Shown one piece after another: positions 23,901 to 29,944 of a DNA stretch of 46,230 bases. The notes below the pieces were generated by a model that saw nothing but the letters and a program-made list of their open reading frames with translations, was not told the origin of the DNA and did not search any database. The stretch comes from Verrucomicrobiota bacterium (lineage in GTDB: Bacteria > Verrucomicrobiota > Verrucomicrobiia > Verrucomicrobiales > DEV007). The position numbers were made by a program, and so were the translations under genes. The DNA lies in the NCBI GenBank assembly GCA_020630975.1, contig JAHDID010000046.1, forward strand, positions 1 to 46,230. Direction: 5' to 3'. Numbering within the stretch: the stretch's first letter is position 1; each line of letters begins with the position of its first letter.

Positions 23901-25998
23901 TACCGAGAAGGCCTGCGATGAGGCGACCCTGCGAGTGACGATAACTGGAACCAATGATGAGCCCGTAGCTGTGGCTGATACCGCAAGCGTCACTGAGACC
24001 GGCGGGGGGAATATCGGCGAGTCAGCTACGGTGAGTGGCGATGTGTCGACCAATGATACTGATATCGACACCAATGGAGTGGGTATCGAGGATAGCACAC
24101 TCACAGTTACGGGTGTCACCACTGGGGCTGCCACGACTGCTCCGTCAGGAGGAGTGGGAGCATTACTGGTAGGTACCTATGGTGATTTATTGCTCAATGC
24201 CAATGGTACTTACACTTATAGTTTGGTGGACTCTAGGGTGGATGCGCTGGACGCTACCGATGTGGTGAGCGAGGTATTCACCTATACGGTGTCTGACGGT
24301 TTTGGTAGCACCGATATCGCCACACTCACGATACAGGTGAATGGAGCTAATGATGACCCTGTGGCGGTGAAGGATACAGCCAGTGTGACTGAAACAGGTG
24401 GGGCGGATACTGGAGAGACAGCTAGTGTCTCTGGATCGGTCGTAGGGAATGATACTGATGTGGATGATGATGATAATTTGGCATCGGGTGCGATCGATAA
24501 TACATCGGTCCTCGTAGCGGGTGTGACAGCCGGTTCATCGGCCAGCGCACCTGTCGGAGGGGTAGGTGCCGTGGTGGCTGGTGCATTTGGCGATCTGGTG
24601 CTTAATGCTGATGGCTCCTATGTCTACAATCTGGTCGATTCTCGAGTGGATAGCCTAGATACAGGAGATGCTATTGATGAGGTATTCACTTATGTGATTA
24701 ATGATGGTCAGGGTGGCTCCTCGCTGGCGACTCTGTGTATCAAAGTAAATGGAACCAACGATGATCCTCTGACGAGTCCGGATACTGGTGCCGTGTTTGA
24801 GGATGGTGTAGGTGGTCCGGCCATGTTCTCGGGGCAAGTCGGGACAATTGATGTGGACGATCAGACTGGTGATGGCACGCTGAGTATCACCACTATCGAT
24901 GGTGCGCCGGTTTCGGCTGCCAGTCCGACTGTGGTTACATCCACCTACGGCTCGATCGAGATGGATGCCTCTGGGGCATGGGTGTACACCGTGAATAATG
25001 CTCTGCCTCAGGTGCAGGCTTTGGATGACGGACAGTCGGTCACTGAGGTGTTTACCTTCATCATAGCTGATGACGATGGGGTGACGGCCACGTCCACCGT
25101 GACTGTGACGGTGCATGGGGAGAATGATCCGCCTGTGATCTCTGGGGTGCAGCCAGAGATCGAGACCGGTGGCTTCAATACCGCTACGGTCATCGTACCG
25201 AGTATCACGATCAGCGATGTGGATGATGGCGATATCGAGAGCGCGACTATTCTGGTGAAAGGCTTTGTGCCTGGGGAAGATGAGTTGTCGATTGCTGGTG
25301 GGCTGCCTGCGGGGTTAACTGCTGTGATTGATAATAATGCGGGTTCAATCACCATTTCTGGCGCCGCTAGCCCCGGTGTGTATGAGGCGGCAATCGCACA
25401 GGTCCAATATACTAATACGCTAAGCCAGCCGACAGGTGGGGCGCGGACAGTGTGCGTGCATGTGAGTGATGGTGAGGATATCTCAAATGTAGCAGAGGTT
25501 CAGCTAAACCAAGGCACGTCGTTTGTTGGGATTTTGAGTATCTTCCGGGATTTGGCTGAGACTACGATCCTCGTAGGTGCTCAAGTCGGCGAGCAAGATG
25601 CTTTCGATTTTGATCCTCTTCGGAGTGTTAGTATCACCCCATTTTATGCGGGACTCACCACTCCTGGTGCCACAGTCGAGGTGGTGCTGCGGGATGATGT
25701 GGGCAATGAGATAGGTACTGCCACGACTTTCGCAGATCCTGCGGGGAATTGGTTTACGCCAGTGCACACGGAGATCGATCGCGATGCCAACTACAGTGTG
25801 GAGGTGCGTCAGCGACCTAATTTCTGGGGGGACACGCTATTTAGTGGTGTCGATCTAGAGACGCTTGTGGTGCATTTCGATGGTGGGGTGATAGCGCACC
25901 CAGATTATGCGATTGGTGTGGGGGCAGGGGATATCATCGGCAAGATCTTTAAAGCTCAAACGATAGAAGAGCACATCGCTTCGCTATCAGGATTTTAG
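11989..25998 (+). CDS. Giant LEPR-type surface protein with metzincin motif and cadherin/VCBS-like repeats
   Basis: 4,669 residues. Order: LEPRVLYSAAP (about 24-34), the LEPR-XLL-type N-terminal motif of large PVC surface proteins, with no classical signal peptide; a metzincin-like domain with HEMGHIIGLQD (180-190) and a Met-turn-like VMF near 200; a Gly/Asn-rich autotransporter-like beta-solenoid (about 240-800); three Calx-beta-like units (about 805-1375), the third split by an insertion at about 1110-1315; then about a dozen cadherin/VCBS-like repeats (about 1380-4510) joined by G-x-ND-x-P-type linkers (GTNDGP, GANDAP, GANDNP, GVNDRP, GTNDEP, GENDPP). Five repeats contain nested domains: two LamG-like (about 1728-1923, 2375-2581), one carbohydrate-binding-like (2723-2943), two PA14-like (3211-3456, 3733-3976). 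The unique tail (4515-4669) ends in an Ig-like segment. It is probably exported and adhesive or matrix-forming; protease activity is not assured. Confidence 0.9.
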   Translation: MNNNDPSHSSHNFEDDRQYLAEVLEPRVLYSAAPIAAPVEMEVVESDVEQSVAASAFQSISEFAEVPTAEAGDVSAEIPDVAVHLLNPDDLNAMVAEAKDRWAAAGLSEEQLAALDQVTYEVVDLDGAALGYAEGSRIVIDVDAAESGWYVDETPADDSEFTGSTMGEVEGIDLLSVVVHEMGHIIGLQDVYESADSTNVMFGWVGEGERRLIADGQADGAEAFSLEGRHYVNNRVVWDGSGADNSFSNPANWTRIDGVGGDGLPGYITDTGATNAIIQSNSGPTNPATVDVAFTPEFRFDVLILRGGRTMHIENDLNLHVTNQQGDVNDIAAYFGQTNLGNVTNHTAGTVSTGTFTLAHNNGSGSEYNFTGGTVNTTGHVSVGNNGAGVLNIDGGDFNVTNSAVDLRIGQNTNAVGIVNLDSGTITLARHLNVAQAGTGTFNQNGGTLTVNEDLNIATTASTGFTGTVNLNGGTANLNHGVDSAAAVGTTAVFTIDGATVNVSGGNTEAALTGNGTFTFSSGVYNQLDNNFIAGQNAGSVATVTIDGTADMNIANHWNTNSGQATIVIKDNATVDIGANLQLANGADGSADITIQDSAVVTVQGGLIYRGGNTGTDAVRLTGGVLNMTDGNITFAAASDIFEFTGGTLKDVNLINGTTLTNVLTQSGGIFQIGGDDGVSDHTRINQAFTMTGGSLAIGFEGSASKNTGTPADSAASDVNSGGNDMLSVGGTFTAGGTLALTSPTGGWDSLEFAEYTIVDANSTLGTFSAITGGTDGTDFVVAYNKDADGDPGTTGGDVILTPKVSAELSLVSNGNEDGSTDLTFRIDLLDPTGTTAVTNGMTDGLDFDLALLGTSTATDGVDFSALPSTLTIASGSSFVEYTVTVTDDLLIEAVTESVNLQISNPEINGTSVSDLVTITTDTASGTITDNDTPVAELSVIQNGVDPNGSGGTATDIQYQVELKNATGQTLTNSTGVPITFDLTKGGSSTAEASDHGTIGQISVANGASSGVLVVTVTDDGIVEDDETVVATLSNASIGTISSTAATVTATITDADEAQVTIGDVTVDESGNMVFTATLDNEVEGGFSVDVTTTDVTALGNGVDYLLETSLFEDDFSSSAVSGAFRLFQSNLDGDWQADFTSNSGNPTDWEISGGQLTNPGVEAGKPSEGAVAKLFSVNQTDPNLTEVTISFDYSVGAGTTMYFHAIGLVNNPTFANANPQILNTQDQNGNIQETQREANYTDVSLFDGSDPTGNRSGAIALTGSGTYTGTFDLSAYPGISSVGDLDSIALAFGNDMTASDGSGAVSLDNVKVVATGSSSTTLRFLGNAGETQEFTVAITDDALNEGSETFTVSMGSASTLDTRIDTSDTATGTIASINAVDDTSYTVNEDDTLTTTAATGVLANDSDQFGSGSLVVNTTPVTTTSNGSLTLNADGSFTYTPTANFNGTDSFVYQVTDGQGSEQTATATITIAAVNDEVVIDSAAQAGTITESADSAPATDADPADATGTITFDDIDIETHTALVLAGASVTGGTTTISGAQAAALLDNLTLGAVTDNADGSGSVGWTYDVPNSEIDFLTTGDTVELTFTVQIDDGNGSTDTQDVVISIVGTNDGPIATGDTAKAEEQGHSVTAVNPSGNVLTNDSDPDDTQFHVINVGVGGTATDAVGIRTTSATGGTTVAGTYGNLVIGADGSYTYTQGVTAAQAAAVDALDEGDSDVETFIYEVSDSSLAYTRDSIGLVNSGNLGTFTAPDNNRFDDVTLITEVTLTTLGSNNVIFEKGGGTGTGLITNNGDLIFSVIGGGSFSRVSYDMVADPAGLGLSDGVAMTIVANYDVTPGVPAQLFINGVNVNDFSTVTGTHNTANWDGGDDGGVGQVGGANLGGFGNLFNHLGHDYSSAPFNGSITSFDLYTRILEAAPDPALTDTAQLVVTVCGHDDLPQGSFSAGAVEDGGVANATTGSNPSGSIFTQIIDPDADDTAASMTVTDVGLAAGQTQFGGATSFGGSVAAGGTRIDGLYGTLVIDSAGDYTYTLNQALADHLDATDTVVENFTVSVQGSSGGPLATTLDIYVHGANDAPVASDDTGAAQETGKVNTIGSDATGNVISTTQELSLSNPQQIAGGEFLAGVVSSLADTLNDSFAYDPEAPTSVLPDQNFDNNPDGGTRDGFSGDGPDDVILQYDLVATTLTGSNEVVIDLYGRSDQRRGEDDNIDIIFLDAAGDVLGRVDGQSILPNGLNQTPYHLRVSTDGAVAAGATVAGVQIVIHDTNTDNRNFGAIMEVRAAEIGDTDVDGDDGFTLTRIAAGTTGAGVDNVAAGSDGTVGGSGTATAGSYGTLTIGADGSYTYQVDNANGAVNALDPGETLVDTFTYTISDAGNNQPVDTADVTRSAAGVFNAFGTTGDGTFEAVFQPTDLVGNEIIFETGGGLGAGMVMEGADLVFSVTSNSGDPAATVRIVHTLSEGDIAAPLHVIATYDNTSKAALLYVNGVAVGTTTIGGSPTGYNGGDQAGFGQNGGANLGGFGGPTATVAYDANNDGFSNLFGAASWVAGAPTTFNFYDGDVFTAAQVAQAEASLATEETDTATLMITVRGANDDFTLESDIQATAVEAGGVANGTAGTDPSGNVLTNATDIDTTDVLKVTQVGSGTTADTAVVADSDGSVGTSDGTLIGTTSGNNGTAVAGSYGTLVMGADGTWNYTVDQAAADALDAGDSVVDTFTYEVTDGSFEEIGGVIAGEAEEFSRTTSADWLVIDTGATPGDNTDENAGLTAPGDATNAPLTAGFGGNVGGDEYVYFEEGAGSNSAAFGAVAGVNFLEYDISVETAGEWQLFVKSSGFNGISDSLYVTIVEQRDGPGGGSSDWYFADSSGNPASIGWFGDGRAESTNFSVGSSPMTWDLATGDYTLRIWAREDGVAVDSWALVNSAAGGSNPSGDGSVVSTACVKTETIDITVTGANDNPVLASIETVAATFTEDDPPLQITNTITVADVDHTTDADNTAPHPANSDASGDDLIVSATIQITAGLDSSEDVLAVAGALPAGITAGVYDASTGTLTLTGNATPADYQTALRQITYQNTDTVDPDNTTRTVTFTVNDHQGDSNSQTRDINVVDGNDLPTAVKDVYDETFGVTEDSPGSVEGQDVTPGTAGQDSDPEDGGNVIVVGYDRHSATGANVTIDANGIITDYNPNIGNNTFTLQQMRAGETLTDDFTYTIADQDSTVPDGFFTIDAFQLGGGSDDVSIGNTTEAEEIWGAIDAGDIGATGTFTASSTNGNTYNVSGFELGHTDTSVDYSGGWMPGTDNPNSIGSGSITDGAHFSIRAQTFLRFAEAGTYTIAVASDDGRLITMDDVDAPGTFSFDSSAGQIDGGTGSGTNQLRREAGTGHQASMGTFTVTAGQILSFDSFFWQGAGGQSFEIMIKKGVDTTINTGGVSAPDDQWELLADGVYNVNVSSDVSLLQGMATDTAEVCIHIAGVNDRPDAVDDGNSVVEGIDGVDAGIITGALRSNDTDIDDTDNTNPGATSFVNDDVTVRQIRAVTAGTGFQTIDSDATLNGESIVVVGQYGTLTINEDGTYTYDLDDANAAVQALNLGQTLVEEFEYTLDDNHTNVVTGTDASEEDNARLRITVFGSNDTPVAADDSASVVEDTTLSDTGNVITDTAGADTDVDNPTLTVKEVNGVAANVGTAVAGTYGSVTIDADGGYTYTLANGTDGVAPHNVQQLAQGETAIDTFTYAVGDGLITGNGLFDVEVIELGFGNGQNDNWFNNTVEARDLWDQVDAQGVTSSGPVSVGARTYDVIYESDTVTEVNLGESVDAGLIGDSDLLSSVGGGTANGPDRFSIRATTYLYFNEAGTYSIASTSDDGRFMQLTDVSGAPFGFTASAGQRDSFTAGQNFLQRNGGSSSQASIGEFTVAAGTTLQLTSIMREGNGGRAGLEISIRNGSIPAGANQFNVTEDNGWSLLSQGTAVGVAIANDQAQFTEKACDEATLRVTITGTNDEPVAVADTASVTETGGGNIGESATVSGDVSTNDTDIDTNGVGIEDSTLTVTGVTTGAATTAPSGGVGALLVGTYGDLLLNANGTYTYSLVDSRVDALDATDVVSEVFTYTVSDGFGSTDIATLTIQVNGANDDPVAVKDTASVTETGGADTGETASVSGSVVGNDTDVDDDDNLASGAIDNTSVLVAGVTAGSSASAPVGGVGAVVAGAFGDLVLNADGSYVYNLVDSRVDSLDTGDAIDEVFTYVINDGQGGSSLATLCIKVNGTNDDPLTSPDTGAVFEDGVGGPAMFSGQVGTIDVDDQTGDGTLSITTIDGAPVSAASPTVVTSTYGSIEMDASGAWVYTVNNALPQVQALDDGQSVTEVFTFIIADDDGVTATSTVTVTVHGENDPPVISGVQPEIETGGFNTATVIVPSITISDVDDGDIESATILVKGFVPGEDELSIAGGLPAGLTAVIDNNAGSITISGAASPGVYEAAIAQVQYTNTLSQPTGGARTVCVHVSDGEDISNVAEVQLNQGTSFVGILSIFRDLAETTILVGAQVGEQDAFDFDPLRSVSITPFYAGLTTPGATVEVVLRDDVGNEIGTATTFADPAGNWFTPVHTEIDRDANYSVEVRQRPNFWGDTLFSGVDLETLVVHFDGGVIAHPDYAIGVGAGDIIGKIFKAQTIEEHIASLSGF

Positions 25999-26013
25999 AA
26001 TAGGCAGCGATTT

Positions 26014-26047
26014 ATGGCTGGTTCAGGAGCCTCCTGGAGTCAGCCAT
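26014..26047. terminator. Hairpin between convergent genes
   Basis: ATGGCTG (26014-26020) pairs with CAGCCAT (26041-26047), with an inner CAGGAG/CTCCTG stem. It lies between the giant gene and the convergent SHD1 gene. There is no good T-tract, so terminator function is inferred from structure and place. Confidence 0.5.
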
Positions 26048-26059
26048 CTCGCTCTACTG

Positions 26060-27244
26060 TTATTTGGGTTCTTTGTATTCGGATGGAGTGATGACTCCGT
26101 TTTTGATAGTGGCGCGTGATACTCCCGATGCTTCTAGTAGGTCGGCTAGCTGGGCCTGGTGCCTTTTGCTCACCCACACCACTTGGTATTGGGCGATTTT
26201 TTTCGTGTAGGTCAGGGAGAGTAGTTCGTAGCCAGAGTTCAGATAGGTGTTGTGTTTCTCCAGTAGCCCACTGCGGCCGAGGCCGAAGTAGTACCAGCCC
26301 ATACCGCCAGGCTTCTTGGCAAACATGGCGCGTATTCTGCCACGGCGGTCATACTCCCAGAATGGGATGAAATAGCCGTCTGCTAGTTTAGAGGTTCGCT
26401 CGGTCTCAAATTCATCGCTATCCAGCCAGTCAGTCATTTTTAGCAGGCCATCGCTGGTCATAGTCGAGTCCGGTGCCGGCTGGTTCGCCTTTGCGATGGC
26501 CTCTGCGATCAGGTTGTTGACGAAGTTTTGGTCATCGCCACTGAGTTTGTGGAGTTGATAGGGGAATGGGGCACCGGTTGCGCGTTGGAGGAGTATTTCT
26601 CCATTGTTATAGCCTTTTAGGGCAGCTTCGAGAGAGCGGCCATCAGCGGAGGTCCAGGTACGCCGTGGGCTTTGGATATCGATTTTGCCGGTGGTGTCGA
26701 TTTTGGGTTTGGTCTCAGGTTTTGAGTTGCTGAATTCATTGCCACTGGTGATCTCGATTTTCGGGAGTTCGACACCGAGGGTGCTCAGGTGTTGGCCGGC
26801 CGCGTTGTATCCTCTGGAGTGTATCCAGACCGCGCAGTAGGTATCGCTTCGGTCATTCTCCTGCAGGTAGATCAGTCGGTAGCCTTGTAGGCTTTTGCTG
26901 GCGTGTTGCTCGAGCACGGATTGCTTGGAGGCTGCTAGCGTGTAGCTGTTGTCGGCAGCACCGCGTCCATTAGGTTTTATCAGGACGGCTCGGCCTCGGT
27001 ATTTTTCGGGATCATACTCCAGCATCACCAGTTCCTGACGGGCTAGTTCGGCATTTAGCAGCGCTTTGTTGAGTTGAGTGGCACTCATCCATGGGCCGAA
27101 AGCGGTCTCTCGCTCTGCTGCCTTGCTTTTATCGAGTGTGGACTCTGTGAGTTTACCCCGGATGATCGCTTGAGCGCTGGGCATCGCGATGGCGTGTAGG
27201 GACAGGGTGATACAGGTCCAGATCAAAAATGAGTATGGTTTCAT
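26060..27244 (-). CDS. Secreted SHD1-domain protein, unknown function
   Basis: 394 residues with a Sec signal peptide (MKPYSFLIWTCITLSLHAIA.PSAQA). Around residues 190-245 is a segment, RTWTSADGRSLEAALKGYNNGEILLQ...PYQLHKLSGDDQNFV, matching the SHD1 (SLA1 homology domain 1) pattern very common in Verrucomicrobia and Planctomycetes secreted proteins. Flanking regions (VMLEYDPEKYRGRAVLIKP..; YFIPFWEYDRRGRIRAMFAKKPGGMGWYY) are not recognised. Two similar motifs, YRLIYLQENDRSDTYCAVWI and YELLSLTYTKKIAQYQVVWV, may be an internal duplication. It is divergent from the lipoprotein gene. Periplasmic or surface location is predicted; function is unknown. Confidence 0.75.
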   Translation of the reverse strand: MKPYSFLIWTCITLSLHAIAMPSAQAIIRGKLTESTLDKSKAAERETAFGPWMSATQLNKALLNAELARQELVMLEYDPEKYRGRAVLIKPNGRGAADNSYTLAASKQSVLEQHASKSLQGYRLIYLQENDRSDTYCAVWIHSRGYNAAGQHLSTLGVELPKIEITSGNEFSNSKPETKPKIDTTGKIDIQSPRRTWTSADGRSLEAALKGYNNGEILLQRATGAPFPYQLHKLSGDDQNFVNNLIAEAIAKANQPAPDSTMTSDGLLKMTDWLDSDEFETERTSKLADGYFIPFWEYDRRGRIRAMFAKKPGGMGWYYFGLGRSGLLEKHNTYLNSGYELLSLTYTKKIAQYQVVWVSKRHQAQLADLLEASGVSRATIKNGVITPSEYKEPK

Positions 27245-27330
27245 AGTCGGGATGTGCTGGTCGGAGCGAGCCGATAATTTGGGTTGTGTTTGGTTGTGGA
27301 CGATTCAGGTTGAGTGGCGTCTTGGTTTTT

Positions 27331-27807
27331 ATGAAAAACAAATTGGCTTTTTGGAGTGTTTTCGGAGTTTTGGGGCTCTTTGTGACAAGTTGTCAGTCGA
27401 CTTCGACCGGCGATCCTGAAAAGCCATCGAATCACCTAGCGGTGAAGTCTAGAGTCGCGCATAATGCAGAAAAGTATGCAGGTCTGAGCAGTCAGCACAA
27501 GGCTGCAGTTGATGCAGGTAAGGTGGTGCATGGGATGTCAAAGCAGGCCGCTAGGCTAGCCTGGGGGAAGCCTAGCCAGACCCAGCAGATGGCCAATGGC
27601 CGAGAGATGTGGGTCTACTACCGGCGCGAGCAGACCACAGTCGACTATCACCATCGTTACGACCCTCTGAATTACTTTGGCCGCCGGCATCACTATGGCT
27701 ACCCTACGAGCTACACGACCAGTCATCTGCGTCCCACGCAGCATCTCGATCGCAGTATCACCTTTGCCCATGGCAAAGTCGTCGCCTGGACGCGGGACCG
27801 GCACTGA
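27331..27807 (+). CDS. BamE/SmpA-like lipoprotein
   Basis: 158 residues from the ATG at 27331 (MKNKLAFWSVFGVLGLFVTSC), with a lipobox ending at a cysteine near residue 21. The core GKVVHGMSKQAARLAWGKPSQ...GREMWVYYR fits the BamE/SmpA-like fold seen in many small PVC lipoproteins, where a GMSK-xx-V-xx-AWGxP turn leads to an EVWVY strand. The C-terminal part is Tyr/His/Arg-rich (YHHRYDPLNYFGRRHHYGYP). An upstream in-frame ATG at 27286 would hide the signal, so the later start is preferred. Role unknown, probably outer-membrane associated. Confidence 0.75.
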   Translation: MKNKLAFWSVFGVLGLFVTSCQSTSTGDPEKPSNHLAVKSRVAHNAEKYAGLSSQHKAAVDAGKVVHGMSKQAARLAWGKPSQTQQMANGREMWVYYRREQTTVDYHHRYDPLNYFGRRHHYGYPTSYTTSHLRPTQHLDRSITFAHGKVVAWTRDRH

Positions 27808-27816
27808 AAACGGCCG

Positions 27817-27877
27817 ATTCAATAGGGTACAAAATAAATTCAATAGGGTACAATCCTGACTGAATAGGGTACAGTGC
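27817..27877 (+). repeat. Three AATAGGGTAC repeats at exact 21-bp spacing
   Basis: AATAGGGTAC occurs at 27821-27830, 27842-27851 and 27863-27872, always 21 bp apart and mostly followed by A. The array lies between the lipoprotein stop and the sufS start. The same motif, also spaced 21 bp, occurs inverted inside integron cassettes 4 and 7. The period equals two DNA turns, like iterons or operator arrays. Confidence 0.85.
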
Positions 27878-27917
27878 CGCTCTCAGGGCGTATGCTCTAG
27901 GGACCAATACGACTTTT

Positions 27918-29141
27918 ATGGCATTTGATGTAGAGAAGATCCGCGAGGATTTCCCGATACTGAGCCGCCCCCTCCCTGGGGACCGCAGGCTAGCTTATCT
28001 GGATAATGGGGCGACATCTCAGAAACCCCAAGCCGTCATCGATCGGATGTCGCGTTTTTGGCTGGAGGAGAATGCCAACATCCACCGGGGGCTGCACCAC
28101 CTGAGCGCCGAGGCTACCACTGCGCACGAGGCTGCGCGGGATACGGTGAGCCAGGCTATCGGCGTGGCCGATGATCAGGTCCTGATTTTCACCCGTGGTG
28201 CGACAGAGGCGATCAATCTGGTGGCAAATGGGCTGGAGGGCGAGTTGCGAGAGGGCGACGAGATCGTCGTGACGCTCATGGAGCATCATGCGAATTTCGT
28301 GCCATGGCAGATCCTAGCAGAGAAAACCGGAGCGATCGTGCGCTACATCTCGGTATTGGAGAATGGTGAACTCGATCTCGAGGCTTGGCAGGCCGCTCTA
28401 AACGAGAAAACCCGGGTCGCAGCCTTTGCCCACATATCGAATGTGCTGGGCACGGTGAACCCTGTAGCGGAGATGACAGCTATCGCGCGTGAGCGGGGCA
28501 TCATGACCCTGGTAGATGGCGCGCAATCGGTGCCACATGGGCCTGTAAATGTCGCAGACTTGGGCTGTGATTTCTTCGTCTTCTCTGGGCACAAAGTTTA
28601 CGCCCCAGATGGCATCGGTGTGTTGGTCGGCCGTAGCGAGTTGCTGGATCGGTTTCAGCCCTATCAGGCCGGAGGCGATATGATCGATCGTGTCGCAGTA
28701 GAGGGCACCACCTACCGCGAGGCTCCTGAGCGCTTCGAGGCCGGCACACCCTTCATCGCCGGCGCTTTAGGGTTGGCCGCGGCATTCGACTACATGGCAG
28801 GTATCGACTGGGTGGCTGCTCACGAGCATGAGCAGCATCTACTATCCCAGGCTACCGCAGGTCTAAAACAGATCGGCGGAGTGAAAATCTGGGGCGAGGC
28901 ACCGGGAAAGGCTTCGGTGATCGCTTTCACCATGGACGAAGCCCATCCGCAGGATATCGCCACTATCCTCGATCAACTCGGAGTGGCGGTGCGCACCGGG
29001 CATCACTGTGCGATGCCGTTGATGACTCACTTCGGTATCACAGGTACCGCGAGAGCCTCCATCGCCTTCTACAACAATCAGGAGGATATCGATGCACTAC
29101 TCGATGGGATCCGCCGGGTGAAGCGGATGTTCGATTTTTGA
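27918..29141 (+). CDS. sufS: Cysteine desulfurase, SufS type
   Basis: 407 residues, full length for the class V aminotransferase SufS/CsdA group. LAYLDNGATSQKPQAVID is near the N-terminus; the PLP-binding lysine is Lys226 in FSGHKVYAPDGIGVL; the persulfide-carrying cysteine is Cys364 in RTGHHCAMPLM, the SufS-type short loop. The enzyme removes sulfur from cysteine for Fe-S cluster assembly in the cytoplasm. No sufB, sufC, sufD or sufU/E gene is adjacent, so here it stands alone. Its upstream region contains the 21-bp-spaced AATAGGGTAC array. Confidence 0.93.
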   Translation: MAFDVEKIREDFPILSRPLPGDRRLAYLDNGATSQKPQAVIDRMSRFWLEENANIHRGLHHLSAEATTAHEAARDTVSQAIGVADDQVLIFTRGATEAINLVANGLEGELREGDEIVVTLMEHHANFVPWQILAEKTGAIVRYISVLENGELDLEAWQAALNEKTRVAAFAHISNVLGTVNPVAEMTAIARERGIMTLVDGAQSVPHGPVNVADLGCDFFVFSGHKVYAPDGIGVLVGRSELLDRFQPYQAGGDMIDRVAVEGTTYREAPERFEAGTPFIAGALGLAAAFDYMAGIDWVAAHEHEQHLLSQATAGLKQIGGVKIWGEAPGKASVIAFTMDEAHPQDIATILDQLGVAVRTGHHCAMPLMTHFGITGTARASIAFYNNQEDIDALLDGIRRVKRMFDF

Positions 29142-29214
29142 GTTATGAGCTCAGGGCTCGGGTGATGTGGAGTGACGGCCTTGACGTTAACTTATTTGAA
29201 ATTAGCTTAAGCAT

Positions 29215-29442
29215 ATGAACAGTCGTATCTCCATAAATCCTAACGTCTGTCACGGCAAACCTGTGATCAAAGGGTCACGTGTTTTGGTTTCGACAGTTCT
29301 GGGTGCGATGGCGGGTGGGGATTCTTCAGAGATGATCCTAGAAGACTACCCGAATCTGACTGCGGCGGATTTGGAAGCCTGTCTTCAGTTTGCAAGCAGC
29401 CTATCGGATTATCAGGAGGGCAGCTATGGAGATGCGGCATGA
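29215..29442 (+). CDS. DUF433 family antitoxin-like protein
   Basis: 75 residues: ISINPNVCHGKPVIKGSRVLVSTVLGAMAGG, then ILEDYPNLTAADLEACLQFA, the standard pattern of DUF433 proteins. These carry a small helix-turn-helix and usually precede a PIN-like DUF5615 gene. The stop codon overlaps the start of the next gene (ATGA-type overlap), so the pair is translationally coupled. An antitoxin/DNA-binding role is known for related pairs and inferred here. A weak promoter candidate is TTGACG at 29181-29186. Confidence 0.87.
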   Translation: MNSRISINPNVCHGKPVIKGSRVLVSTVLGAMAGGDSSEMILEDYPNLTAADLEACLQFASSLSDYQEGSYGDAA

Positions 29443-29804
29443 TGTTTTTCTCAGATGAGAATTTTCCTAAGTCAGCCCTTAAAGTCGTGGCGGCTAGGGG
29501 GCATGATTATTTCGATGTGAGGGAGCATGGCAGTTTGGGAGCAGAAGATCATAGCTTGTTTCAAATGGCTATAGAAATGGATGCGGTGATGCTTACGACA
29601 GACCGCGATTTCTTTCATACCATTCACTTTCAGTATGATGAGCACCCCGGCATCATTGTTGTGGCATTAAAGCAGCCAAATCGTGCAGCGATATCGAAGC
29701 GTCTAGAGTGGTTTTTGGATAATTTTGAACTCACTCTTCTGCGAAATCGAGCTTTTCAGCTCAGGGATTCGACGTGGATTGCTAGACCTCCGCTCCCAGC
29801 TTGA
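29439..29804 (+). CDS. DUF5615 PIN-like toxin-type protein
   Basis: 121 residues. MMFFSDENFPKSALKVVAARGHDYFDVREHGSLGAEDHSLFQMA..DAVMLTTDRDFF shows the conserved acidic residues of the DUF5615 PIN-like family: Asp in SDEN near the start and Asp in TTDRDF around residue 50. PIN-like proteins are Mg2+-dependent nucleases, and family members are usually found with DUF433 partners as VapBC-like modules. It overlaps the DUF433 gene by 4 bp. Toxicity is inferred from the pairing only. Confidence 0.85.
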   Translation: MMFFSDENFPKSALKVVAARGHDYFDVREHGSLGAEDHSLFQMAIEMDAVMLTTDRDFFHTIHFQYDEHPGIIVVALKQPNRAAISKRLEWFLDNFELTLLRNRAFQLRDSTWIARPPLPA

Positions 29805-29857
29805 TATGTCGGGCATAATTTCCATAAGGATCACCCATATTCCCTCTGGAAATTTAT

Positions 29858-29871
29858 TTAAGATATCTTAA
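29858..29871. promoter_or_regulatory. 14-bp perfect palindrome upstream of ilvE
   Basis: TTAAGATATCTTAA reads identically on both strands, 73 bp before the ilvE start in a 140-bp gap. It could be an operator for a dimeric regulator; an AT-rich chance palindrome cannot be excluded. Confidence 0.35.
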
Positions 29872-29944
29872 CCTTATTGCCTTTAGCATAGCATTGACTT
29901 GCTTTGCTAGTAGGGCTCTGCTTTTCTAAGCCTTCGTTAATTTT

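Noticed and set aside
12000-26000. Many long minus-strand open frames inside the giant gene
   Set aside because: Thr/Ser/Val-rich mirror translations of the repetitive plus-strand gene, with no independent features.
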